Of a stretch of DNA of 64,000 nt, positions 1 to 8,318 are shown in pieces; positions within the stretch are counted from its first letter, which is position 1; each line of letters opens with the position of its first letter. The stretch spans positions 4,887,501-4,951,500 of the forward strand of contig FSRD01000001.1 of the NCBI GenBank assembly GCA_900129675.1, read 5' to 3'. The stretch is from Bradyrhizobium erythrophlei (lineage in GTDB: Bacteria > Pseudomonadota > Alphaproteobacteria > Rhizobiales > Xanthobacteraceae). The notes beneath the pieces were generated by a model. It did not search any database and was not told the DNA's origin. It saw only the letters and a program-made list of their open reading frames with translations. The position numbers and the translations under genes were made by a program.

Positions 1-1
1 C

Positions 2-262
2 GGCTGCGACCTGCCGCTGTTCTCCTCGGAGACGAAGTTCGAAAGCGGCACCGGCTGGCCGAGCTTCTACCAGCCGCTCGACAACGCCGTCGGCAAAACC
101 GAAGACCGCACCTTCGGGATGCTGCGGACCGAAATTCACTGCCGCCGCTGCGGCGGCCATCTCGGTCATGTCTTCGACGACGGGCCGAAACCGACCGGCT
201 TGCGCTACTGCATGGACGGTTTTGCGCTGGTGTTTCACCCCGCCGCACCCTCGGCTACCTGA
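2..262 (+). CDS. msrB: Peptide-methionine (R)-S-oxide reductase MsrB, 3' part
   Basis: This is the C-terminal 86 residues of MsrB, cut off by the window start. The enzyme reduces methionine-R-sulfoxide in proteins at the expense of thioredoxin. Visible family marks are the SGTGWPSF segment, the second zinc-binding CxxC (CRRCGGHLGHVF) and the RYC motif that carries the catalytic cysteine near the C-terminus. The usual residue after RYCx is Asn; here the motif reads RYCMDG, a small deviation. Only the last cysteine of the first zinc CxxC is inside the window. The gene ends at a TGA and is followed by a strong hairpin terminator, so it is probably transcriptionally separate from the flagellar genes. 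Confidence 0.93.
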   Translation, partial: GCDLPLFSSETKFESGTGWPSFYQPLDNAVGKTEDRTFGMLRTEIHCRRCGGHLGHVFDDGPKPTGLRYCMDGFALVFHPAAPSAT

Positions 263-302
263 CGCCTCAAGCCCGGCAATTGTTGCCCGCCCGGCAATTG
301 TG

Positions 303-328
303 CCCCGGTCCCTGGACCGGGGCTTTTT
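303..328 (+). terminator. Rho-independent terminator after msrB
   Basis: An 8-bp perfect GC-rich stem (CCCCGGTC/GACCGGGG) with a CCTG loop is followed by CTTTTTAT. It lies 40 bases past the msrB stop and before the flgE promoter, so it should insulate the two. Confidence 0.85.
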
Positions 329-362
329 ATTTATGTGACTGATATGATTGCAGTTTTTAGTT

Positions 363-377
363 TGGCACAACGCTTGC
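363..377 (+). promoter_or_regulatory. Sigma-54 (RpoN) -24/-12 promoter for the flgE-flgK-flgL unit
   Basis: The sequence TGGCAC-N5-TTGC matches the sigma-54 consensus at every core base with the exact spacing; only the W after TTGC is G. It sits about 75 bases upstream of the flgE start, on the correct strand. Hook-class genes of Caulobacter-type flagella are known to be RpoN-dependent and controlled by FliX/FlbD; fliX is present in this window. That this promoter drives all three genes is inferred from their spacing. Confidence 0.8.
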
Positions 378-450
378 GATGGTCTCCTTCGATTGCGGTC
401 GACGCTTTGTTCAGCGGCGGGCCGTCCGGATCGAATTTGGAGACGATGTT

Positions 451-2271
451 ATGGGTATCTTCGACGCTCTCAATACTTCCGTTGCGGGCTTGCAGGCGCA
501 ATCCTTCGCGCTTCAGAACATTTCCGGCAACATCGCAAATGCCCAGACGACCGGCTACAAAGGCATCGGCACCTCTTTCGTCGATCTCGTTCCGAATTCG
601 ACGAGCCCCGACCGGCAAGTCGCCGGATCGGTTACGGCCTACGCACGATCCACCATCACCTCGCAGGGAACCGTCTCGGGATCCACGGTCGCCACGTTCA
701 TGGCGATCAACGGCGATGGCTTCTTCTCGGTGCAGAAGGCGATCGGGATCACCGACAACGTGCCGGTTTTCAACGGCGTCACCGATTATACCCGTCGTGG
801 CGATTTCCAGGTCAACGCCAACGGCAATCTGGTCAACGGCGCCGGCTATTACCTGATGGGCGTGGCGGTCGATCCCAAGACCGGAAATCCGCTCGGCAAC
901 GTGCCACAGGTGCTGCAGTTCCAGAACAATTTCGTTCCGGCGGAGGCCACCACCGCCATTCAATACGCCGCGAACCTCCCGACCACGCCGCTGACGCCGG
1001 CAAGCACCACCGCTCTCGCCGGCTCGGTGTTGGCTGCGGGCGTTCTGAACCCCGGCGATTTCGCCCAAAATCCCCTGGTGATAGGCACCCCGACTTTCGT
1101 CAACGCATCAGTGAACGGCACCGCCGCGTCGAGCCAGCTTCCAGCCGCGATCACAACCTCAACGACACTTTCCGGGGCGGCCGGAAGCAACACGCTGACG
1201 ACGGGTTTTGCGGCCGGCGACACCATCACCGTCGATGGTACGACATTTCATTTTGTGAACACCGGCTCGGTATCCGGCACGTCAGGCAATAATATCGACA
1301 TATCCGACTCGGTCGGTACCCTGCTGTCGAAAATCGGTTCGGTCACCGGCGCTGCGCCGACGCTGGCCGGCGGCGTGATCACGCTGAACACGGGCACCGG
1401 GCAAGATCTAACGATCACCACTTCAGCGTCCGCGCAGAATGCGTTCGCAGCACTCGGCCTGCCGGCCTCCGGTACCGTGGCGCTGGCGCGAACCGCTGGC
1501 CCCCCCGGCACCGGCATCGTCATTGGTAACGACACCGGGACGTTTCAGAAGGAAAGCATCAGCGGTGGCGCCGTAACGGCTTTCAACGCCGCAGGAACGC
1601 CGGTCAACCTGCAAATGCGATGGGCCAAGGTCGACAGCGCCACGCTCGGTAGCGGACATCAGGACACGTGGAACCTGTTTTATCAGAACGATCCCGCCGC
1701 GACCGGTACAAATCCTGGCTGGACCAACGTCGGCACGAACTTCACCTTCGGCGCCAACGGCGCATTGATCAGCCCGACAGGTTCGGCGATCCCGGTGACG
1801 AACGTACAGGTCAGCGGCCAGTCGCTCGGTACTCTCACGATCAACGTCGGGTCCGGCGGCCTGACCCAATATGCTACCACCGGTGGCGCGGCGACCATCA
1901 ACAACATCACGCAGAACGGCTTTGCGGCCGGCCAGCTGCAATCGGTCGCGATCAGCAATAGCGGTCTCGTGGTAGGCACCTTCTCCAACGGACAGAACCT
2001 CGATCTCGCCTCGGTCACGCTGTCGCACTTCAACGGCACCAACTACCTGAAAGCGCTCGATGGCGGCGCCTATGCCGTCACCGATCAATCGGGGCCGGCG
2101 ATCATCGGAGCCTCGGGCACGATCAGCGGTTCCTCGCTCGAGGGCTCGAACACCGACATTGCCGACGAGTTCACCAAGCTGATCGTGACCCAGCAGGCAT
2201 ATTCCGCGAACACCAAGGTGATCACCACGGCCAACAGCATGGTTCAGGATCTGCTGAACGTGCTGCGTTGA
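451..2271 (+). CDS. flgE: Flagellar hook protein FlgE
   Basis: Subunit of the flagellar hook, the exported universal joint between rod and filament. The N-terminus (MGIFDALNTSVAGLQAQS, then NISGNIANAQTTGYKG) is the rod/hook basal signature, and the C-terminus (NTDIADEFTKLIVTQQAYSANTKV) is the matching coiled-coil half. At 606 residues it is much longer than the E. coli protein (about 400). Residues about 240-350 hold a domain with SDSVGTLLSKI and FAALGLP motifs that recurs in FlgL in this window. The ATG at 451 has GGAGA 7 bases upstream; the frame stays open for 24 more codons upstream, but that would place the start at the -12 promoter element. It is first gene of flgE-flgK-flgL. Confidence 0.93.
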   Translation: MGIFDALNTSVAGLQAQSFALQNISGNIANAQTTGYKGIGTSFVDLVPNSTSPDRQVAGSVTAYARSTITSQGTVSGSTVATFMAINGDGFFSVQKAIGITDNVPVFNGVTDYTRRGDFQVNANGNLVNGAGYYLMGVAVDPKTGNPLGNVPQVLQFQNNFVPAEATTAIQYAANLPTTPLTPASTTALAGSVLAAGVLNPGDFAQNPLVIGTPTFVNASVNGTAASSQLPAAITTSTTLSGAAGSNTLTTGFAAGDTITVDGTTFHFVNTGSVSGTSGNNIDISDSVGTLLSKIGSVTGAAPTLAGGVITLNTGTGQDLTITTSASAQNAFAALGLPASGTVALARTAGPPGTGIVIGNDTGTFQKESISGGAVTAFNAAGTPVNLQMRWAKVDSATLGSGHQDTWNLFYQNDPAATGTNPGWTNVGTNFTFGANGALISPTGSAIPVTNVQVSGQSLGTLTINVGSGGLTQYATTGGAATINNITQNGFAAGQLQSVAISNSGLVVGTFSNGQNLDLASVTLSHFNGTNYLKALDGGAYAVTDQSGPAIIGASGTISGSSLEGSNTDIADEFTKLIVTQQAYSANTKVITTANSMVQDLLNVLR

Positions 2272-2316
2272 TGGTCGCTGGCAACACGTCAGCTTGTTTG
2301 ATCCGAGGCGGCTAAG

Positions 2317-4194
2317 ATGAGTTTGAGTTCGGCCCTCGCCACTGCAATGTCTGGTTTGCGCGCGAATCAGGCCGCGCTTTCGATCACGTCGTCGAATATC
2401 GCCAACGCGCAGACGCCGGGCTATGTCGCCAAAGGCGTCAATCAGGTCCAGACGCTAAGCGGCGACTTCGGCGCGGGCGTCAACGTCACCGGCGTGTCCC
2501 GCCAACTCGATCAATTCATTCAGAGCCAATTGCGATCGGAGACGGCCGGCGGCGCTTATGCCGACCAGATGGCGAATGTCCTGACCCAATTGCAATCCGT
2601 CTATGGAACGCCCGGAAATGCCGGGACGCTCGAAACCGCATTTTCCAATTTTACGACGGCGCTTCAATCGCTTTCGACGACATCGGGAAGTTCATCGTCA
2701 CAGATCTCGGCTGCGACGGCGGCACAGGCGCTGGCGCAGCAACTGAATGCAACGACGCAGGGTATTCAAACCCTGCGTTCCAATGCCGAGCAGGACATCA
2801 ACATTTCGGTGGGGCAGGCCAATACGGCCATGACCCAGATCGCGCATCTGAACGTCCAGCTGCAGGGAATGAGCGCAACCGATCCCACGGCGGCCACCCT
2901 GATGGATCAACGCGACCAGGCCATCGACAAGCTGTCGCAGCTGATGGATATCCGCGTCTCCACCAATGGAAACAATCAGGCGACCATCTATACCACGAAC
3001 GGTGTCGAACTGGTCGGCGCTCAGGCCTCCACGCTCAGTTTCAATTCGCAGGGTACGCTGAACGCCAACTCGCAATGGAATGCCAATCCGGCAAACTCAT
3101 CTGTCGGCACGATCACGATCAAGCTCGCGAACGGCGCTGTCACGGACATGATCGGGACCGGCTCGATCATCTCCGGTCAGATTGCCGCCGACGTCACGTT
3201 GCGGGACAAGACGCTGGTACAGGCGCAGGCCCAGGTCGATCAACTCGCGGCATCGTTGGCCAGCGCGCTGTCGGACAAGACCACCGCGGGGACGGCCGCT
3301 CCGGCCGCGCTTGCCCCCAAGGCCGGCTTCGATCTCGACCTCTCGAGCGTGCTGCCCGGCAATACGATCAACCTTACCTATACCGACAAGACGACCAACA
3401 CCCAGCATCAGGTATCGATCGTGCGGGTCGATGATCCCGCGGCACTTCCCCTGTCGAACGCCGGGGGCAATCCGAACAATCCGGTGATCGGCGTCAATTT
3501 TACCGGTGGAATGGCCTCGGTCGTTGCGCAACTGAACGCTGCGCTCGGTACCGCCAATCTGCAGTTTTCGAATCCGTCCGGGTCTACCTTGCGGGTGCTC
3601 GACAACGGCACCGCCACGGCGGCCGTCAACGCGGCCTCGGTTACCACTACGGTTTCGTCGCTTGCGAGCGGTGGTCCGCAACTTCCGTTGTTTACCGACG
3701 GGAATGCATTGTACACCGGGGCCATCACGGCGCAGGCCCCGCAACAACTGGGATTGGCTGGACGGATCACGGTCAATGCCGCGCTGCTCGCCGATCCGTC
3801 GAAATTCACGGCATACAGCACTTCACCAGCAACCCCCGCCGGCGATACGACGCGTTCGGATTTTCTGTATTCCCAGCTGACGTCGGGGACGTTCACTTAC
3901 TCGCCGCAGACCGGGCTTGGTACGGCCGCGACGCCGTTCAAGGGGACGCTGTCAGGGTTCATGCAGCAGTTCCTGAGCCTGCAGAGCAATGCGTCTACCT
4001 CGGCGACGCAGCTTCAGCAGGGGCAGGATGTCGTCGTCAACACGCTGCAACAGAAAATGAAAGCCACTTCCGGTGTCAATATCGATACCGAGATGGCCAA
4101 TTTGATCGCTTTGCAGAATTCCTACGCGGCCAATGCTCACGTGATGTCTGTGGTTCAGACCATGATGTCCACCTTGATGCAAGTCCAGTTGTAA
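2317..4194 (+). CDS. flgK: Flagellar hook-filament junction protein FlgK (HAP1)
   Basis: HAP1 joins the hook to the filament. The N-terminal MSLSSALATAMSGLRANQAA and SSNIANAQTPGYVAKG are typical, as is the C-terminal region ending INIDTEMANLIALQNSYAANA-like (here GVNIDTEMANLIALQNSYAA) and VVQTMMSTLMQVQL. Length (625 residues) is normal to slightly long for FlgK. It starts 45 bases after flgE and ends 10 bases before flgL, consistent with one transcript. The protein carries no cleavable signal peptide, as expected for a substrate of the flagellar type III exporter. Confidence 0.93.
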   Translation: MSLSSALATAMSGLRANQAALSITSSNIANAQTPGYVAKGVNQVQTLSGDFGAGVNVTGVSRQLDQFIQSQLRSETAGGAYADQMANVLTQLQSVYGTPGNAGTLETAFSNFTTALQSLSTTSGSSSSQISAATAAQALAQQLNATTQGIQTLRSNAEQDINISVGQANTAMTQIAHLNVQLQGMSATDPTAATLMDQRDQAIDKLSQLMDIRVSTNGNNQATIYTTNGVELVGAQASTLSFNSQGTLNANSQWNANPANSSVGTITIKLANGAVTDMIGTGSIISGQIAADVTLRDKTLVQAQAQVDQLAASLASALSDKTTAGTAAPAALAPKAGFDLDLSSVLPGNTINLTYTDKTTNTQHQVSIVRVDDPAALPLSNAGGNPNNPVIGVNFTGGMASVVAQLNAALGTANLQFSNPSGSTLRVLDNGTATAAVNAASVTTTVSSLASGGPQLPLFTDGNALYTGAITAQAPQQLGLAGRITVNAALLADPSKFTAYSTSPATPAGDTTRSDFLYSQLTSGTFTYSPQTGLGTAATPFKGTLSGFMQQFLSLQSNASTSATQLQQGQDVVVNTLQQKMKATSGVNIDTEMANLIALQNSYAANAHVMSVVQTMMSTLMQVQL

Positions 4195-4204
4195 GGCGAT
4201 CGAC

Positions 4205-6088
4205 ATGGCAATCAACAGCGTCAGTTACGGCAGTTCCGTTCTCAACCAGTCGATAGTGGATCTCAAGAATCAGCTGACGATGCTGCAGTCGCAGCTGACG
4301 ACCGGGAAAAAGTCGACGTCCTATGCAGGCATGGGGGTCAACGAGGGATTCGCGATCGCCGCCCGGTCGCAATTGGCCAACATTTCCGCCTTCTCCGACA
4401 CGATGAGCAACATCAACACCAACATCGGCGTCGCCAACGCGGCCCTGCAGGCGATGGTCGACATCGGAACCACGGTTCAAAACAGCGCGAACAGTTCGTC
4501 GCAGGCGCTCAACAGCGCGGGCCAGACCATCGCGCAGCAGACCGCCAGCTCTCAACTGGCTGCGATGCTGGGCATCCTGAATACCCAGGCCGGTGATCGC
4601 TACCTGTTTTCGGGCAGCGCCATCAATACGCCGTCCGTTGCCTCGATCGATACCATTCTCAACGGAACCACCACCCAGGCCGGCTTGAAGCAGGTGACCT
4701 CCGAGCGGAGGCAAGCGGATCTCGGTACCAACGGCCTCGGTCGTCTGGTTATTTCCTCGCCGACGGCGAGCTCGGTTCAAGTGGCGGAGGACGTCGCGGG
4801 CTCGCCGTTCGGCCTGAAACTGAACGCGGTGTCATCCTCGCTCACCGGTGCGACCGTCACCGGTCCCGGCGGATCGCCGAACGGCGTTTCGATCGTCCTC
4901 GGCGCGACCAACCCAAACAACGGCGATCAGGTCAGCTTCGAGTTCAAACTGCCGGACGGCACGACCGAATCGATTCAGCTCACCGCCTCGAGCGCAACGC
5001 CGCTGCCGGCCGGGAGCTTCGCCATCGGCACGACCCCGGCGGCGACCGCCGCCAACCTGAACACGGCGCTGACCACGGCGATCGGCACGCTTGCCAATAC
5101 ATCGCTGGTGGCCGCTTCGGCCGTTCAGGCGGGCAACGATTTTTTCAACACGACCGGAACGGCTGCCGGTACCGTGGCCCACAACCAGGCAGCTATTCCA
5201 GCGCCGATCACCGGTGCAACGCTTTTATCCGGTACCGCGGGTACGGACTCGCTGGCTACCAGCTTCGCAGCCGGCGACACCATCACCGTCAACGGCACAC
5301 CGATCACTTTCGTCGCTGGCGGCGCGACCGGAAACCAGCTCAACGTCACCGACAGCGTCCAGACACTCTTGACGAAAATCGATTCGATCACGGGCACCTC
5401 GACGCCGTCGACTGTCAGCGGCGGTGTGGTCACGCTGCACACCGACAATGCTGCAAGCCTTTCGGTCACGAGTTCGAACCCGGCCGCGTTTGCGGCGCTC
5501 GGGCTCGGTCCCACGGTGACGGCGATCCAGCCGCCGCTGCGCGTCAGTGGCTTGCCACTGGGCTCCGCCACCTCGTTTGTCAGCGGTACGCCGGCGAATA
5601 CCGTATCCTGGTACACCGGCAATCCGGGGCCACTGGCTTCAGCGCGGGCATCGTCAACCGCACGGATCGACCAGTCGGTGACCGTTCAGTACGGGGCGCA
5701 GGCGAACGAATCCGCGATTCGTTCGCAGCTTCAAACCCTGGCGGTTTTTTCAACGTTCTCCGCTCCGCCAGCGGGGACAAATTCCGCGGGGCAGATTCTG
5801 GCGCTGAGCCAGCGGGTGGCGCAAAGTCTGACGACGCACCCGGGTACGCAAACGATCCAGGACATTCAGGCGGATTTTGCCACGGCGCAGATGACGATGA
5901 AAAATGCGACGAGTCGGCAATCGCAAAGTCAGGCGATGCTGCAGAGTATCGTCGACCAGGCCGAGACCGTTTCGCCCGATCAGGTGGCGAGCGAGGTGCT
6001 GGCGCTCCAGACCAGCCTGCAGGCTTCCTATCAGACGACGTCGATGCTCTCCCAGCTCACCCTGACGAAGTATCTTCCGGTCGGCTAA
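4205..6088 (+). CDS. flgL: Flagellar hook-associated protein FlgL (HAP3), enlarged
   Basis: Second hook-filament junction protein. It shows the flagellin-like N-terminus (SSVLNQSIVDLKNQLTMLQS followed by TTGKKSTSYAGMG) and a flagellin-like C-terminus (VASEVLALQTSLQASYQTTS). At 627 residues it is about twice the length of enterobacterial FlgL. The extra length lies in the surface-exposed middle: residues about 339-440 contain the same domain that is found in FlgE (FAAGDTITVNG, then TDSVQTLLTKID, then FAALGLG). A 21-bp stretch inside this domain is identical in the two genes. Gene order flgK-flgL fits. The start ATG overlaps no other gene and has a GGCGATCGAC leader; the ribosome site is weak. 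Confidence 0.9.
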   Translation: MAINSVSYGSSVLNQSIVDLKNQLTMLQSQLTTGKKSTSYAGMGVNEGFAIAARSQLANISAFSDTMSNINTNIGVANAALQAMVDIGTTVQNSANSSSQALNSAGQTIAQQTASSQLAAMLGILNTQAGDRYLFSGSAINTPSVASIDTILNGTTTQAGLKQVTSERRQADLGTNGLGRLVISSPTASSVQVAEDVAGSPFGLKLNAVSSSLTGATVTGPGGSPNGVSIVLGATNPNNGDQVSFEFKLPDGTTESIQLTASSATPLPAGSFAIGTTPAATAANLNTALTTAIGTLANTSLVAASAVQAGNDFFNTTGTAAGTVAHNQAAIPAPITGATLLSGTAGTDSLATSFAAGDTITVNGTPITFVAGGATGNQLNVTDSVQTLLTKIDSITGTSTPSTVSGGVVTLHTDNAASLSVTSSNPAAFAALGLGPTVTAIQPPLRVSGLPLGSATSFVSGTPANTVSWYTGNPGPLASARASSTARIDQSVTVQYGAQANESAIRSQLQTLAVFSTFSAPPAGTNSAGQILALSQRVAQSLTTHPGTQTIQDIQADFATAQMTMKNATSRQSQSQAMLQSIVDQAETVSPDQVASEVLALQTSLQASYQTTSMLSQLTLTKYLPVG

Positions 6089-6172
6089 CCGCGGTTATTA
6101 GCCTTTCGTTAACCACGTCTATTTAACGTTTGTTCAGAACTGCAGGCCGTGTCAGCCGCGTCGGAGCCACTC

Positions 6173-6952
6173 ATGAACGAACAGTTTCACCTCGTGGTGG
6201 CGACGCCCTGCTTCGGCGGGCAGGTCTCGAGCATCTATGCCAGCTCGATCTTTCAGCTGCAGCGGGCCGTGCGCTCCAAATCCAACATCGACCTCAAGGT
6301 CCTGATGCGGGACGGCGACGCGCTGATCACGCGGGCGCGGGCCAACCTGGTGACGATGTTCCTCGACGATCCCGCCGCAACCCATTTCCTGTTTGTGGAC
6401 GCCGATATCGGCTTTACCCCCGACCAGGTATTTCGGCTGATCGAATCCGGTGCGGACGTCGTGGCCGGCATTTATCCGATCAAGCGGGTCAACTGGGACA
6501 AGGCAAAGCGGGCGCTGCAGTCCAATCCGTCGAAAGCGCCGTCGGCGGCGCTGGATTACGTGCTCGAGTTCGACGATCCGGACAAGGTCGTCGTCGTCAA
6601 CGGCTTTACGCGGGTGCGCTACGCCGGAACCGGTTTCCTGATGATCAGGCGGCACGTCCTGGAACGGATGTGCGAACATCCGGCCTACGCATCGCTGCAG
6701 TTTTTTCGCGAACATTCCGCCGACGCTCTCGCCGGAAGCCCCAACCGCTTTGCATTGTTCGAGTGCATGATCGATCCGAACACCGGGACTTACCTCAGCG
6801 AGGATTTCGCCTTCTGCAAACGCTGGACGGATATCGGCGGCGAAATCTGGGCGGATCTCGAAAGCCGCCTCGATCATGTCGGTCCGTCCGTGTTTCATGG
6901 CGATCTCTCTTCGCAATTTGCAACGGCTGCAGCCGTGCCGAACGCTGCGTGA
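6173..6952 (+). CDS. Glycosyltransferase-like protein in the flagellar locus
   Basis: A 259-residue protein with a GT-A type fold by eye: ATPCFGGQVSS near the N-terminus, then RDGDALITRARANLV and FLFVDADIGF, where DAD is the likely metal-binding DxD motif, and a C-terminal YLSEDFAFCKRW. It would transfer a sugar from a nucleotide donor, acceptor unknown. An upstream GTG at 6149 is in frame, but the ATG at 6173 has GGAG at a good distance and is preferred. It follows flgL by 84 bases and precedes an ATP-grasp and a decarboxylase gene. Its place among flagellar genes suggests modification of flagellar protein or a linked surface sugar, which is inference only. Confidence 0.75.
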   Translation: MNEQFHLVVATPCFGGQVSSIYASSIFQLQRAVRSKSNIDLKVLMRDGDALITRARANLVTMFLDDPAATHFLFVDADIGFTPDQVFRLIESGADVVAGIYPIKRVNWDKAKRALQSNPSKAPSAALDYVLEFDDPDKVVVVNGFTRVRYAGTGFLMIRRHVLERMCEHPAYASLQFFREHSADALAGSPNRFALFECMIDPNTGTYLSEDFAFCKRWTDIGGEIWADLESRLDHVGPSVFHGDLSSQFATAAAVPNAA

Positions 6953-7052
6953 GTGACGTTGACGCCGCCGCTCTGCAGGCTCCGCTTACACGGTACATGC
7001 ATGGCCTTGCTGGACGCCCGCGGCGATTGTTGTCCATCCCTGGAGTTGCGAC

Positions 7053-8318
7053 ATGCAGCCTGATTTCGAAACGCCGATCGCGACCGCCAAGCTGCCGTGC
7101 GCGGACCGGATCGGATTTGCCAGGCTCACGACGATGGCATTTAACGGGACCGATCTTCGCCCGTTGCGGGACGAGCTGATTTCGAAGGTTGCCGGCGGAA
7201 CCGCTGATGCCGGCGAGGGGCTCGACCTGTCGCTGATTGCGCAACTGCTCGGCGACAAGCCGACGGGACTTGCGATCCAGGCAGAAGTGCTTGCGTTCCA
7301 TCAGCTGTTCCGGTCGCCCTGCGCGGCCGAAAAGCCGAAACTGCGCGTCCTCGCCCTGGCGGCCTCGATCGACATGGGCGGCAATACGCCAATCGAATTC
7401 CTGCTCGAGGACTCCGCGATCGAGTTGCTGACGCTTTATGTCGTGGCGGGAGTCCCGCTGCCGGTGCCGCTGCCCGATCATGACATTGCGATCGTGATCG
7501 CCTCGGACTCGGAAGAATGCCGCGATGCGCTTCGCGTCATCGATCAGGCGGCGGCCGGCTGGCCGCGGCCGATGCTCAATCCACCGCGCCTCGTTGCAAA
7601 TCTTGACCGTGACAAATTGCATAATTTGCTGCGCGGGATCAAAGGACTCGATATTCCCGCGACCGAATCCGTGACGCGCGCGCAATTATCGGACGCGTCC
7701 AGGCCGAATATCAAGCCGGATCTCCTGCTTGCCGATGTTGCGGCGGAACTCCGGTTTCCGTTTATCGTCCGGCCGCGGGGTTCGCATGCCGGCGTCGGGC
7801 TGGCCAGGATTGACGGGCCGGCTGCTATAGACCGATATCTTGCCGAAAGAGCCGAGCAGGAATTCTTCGTCTCCCGCTTCGTCGATTACGCCAATGATGA
7901 CGGTCTGTTTCGCAAATATCGAATAGTTGTCATCGACGGCCGCTCGTACGCCTGCCACATGGCGATCGCAGACCGGTGGGATATCTGGTACCTGAACGCG
8001 AACATGGCGTTCAGCGCCAGCAAGCGGCTCGAAGAAGAGAGCTTCATGCGCGACTTCGAAACCGCCTTCGCGGTTCGCCATCAAGACGCGCTGGCCGCAA
8101 TGGCGGAGCGGGTAGGGCTCGACTATTTCACGATCGACTGTGCGGAAAACAAGCGCGGGGAGTTGCTGATATTCGAAGCGGACAATACCGCCGTCGTGCA
8201 CAACATGGATTCGCCGGATCTGTTCCCCTACAAGCCCCCGCAGATGCGCAAGATCTTCGACGCGTTCGCCGCGATGTTGTATCGCCGGTCCCGCCCGGGC
8301 CGCGAGCAGGCCGCGTGA
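7053..8318 (+). CDS. ATP-grasp domain protein
   Basis: A 421-residue protein. The C-terminal half (residues about 190-405) resembles ATP-grasp ligases of the RimK/D-Ala-D-Ala-ligase type: RFPFIVRPRGSHAGVGL (nucleotide-binding hairpin), EFFVSRFVDY, and LLIFEADNTAVVHNMD with the acidic and Asn residues that bind magnesium. The N-terminal half has no motif I recognise. Such enzymes activate a carboxylate with ATP and join it to an amine or thiol; the substrates here are unknown. GGAG lies 9 bases before the ATG. The stop overlaps the next start (GTGA), so it is translationally coupled to the decarboxylase. Confidence 0.72.
   Translation: MQPDFETPIATAKLPCADRIGFARLTTMAFNGTDLRPLRDELISKVAGGTADAGEGLDLSLIAQLLGDKPTGLAIQAEVLAFHQLFRSPCAAEKPKLRVLALAASIDMGGNTPIEFLLEDSAIELLTLYVVAGVPLPVPLPDHDIAIVIASDSEECRDALRVIDQAAAGWPRPMLNPPRLVANLDRDKLHNLLRGIKGLDIPATESVTRAQLSDASRPNIKPDLLLADVAAELRFPFIVRPRGSHAGVGLARIDGPAAIDRYLAERAEQEFFVSRFVDYANDDGLFRKYRIVVIDGRSYACHMAIADRWDIWYLNANMAFSASKRLEEESFMRDFETAFAVRHQDALAAMAERVGLDYFTIDCAENKRGELLIFEADNTAVVHNMDSPDLFPYKPPQMRKIFDAFAAMLYRRSRPGREQAA

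Noticed and set aside
6130..7179. 349-codon plus-strand frame overlapping the glycosyltransferase-like gene
   Set aside because: Frame shadow with Arg-rich composition; the frame of 6173-6952 carries the DxD motif and ribosome site.
7976..8314. Upstream extension of the decarboxylase frame
   Set aside because: It overlaps the ATP-grasp coding sequence; decarboxylase homology starts only at the GTG/ATG near 8315-8324.
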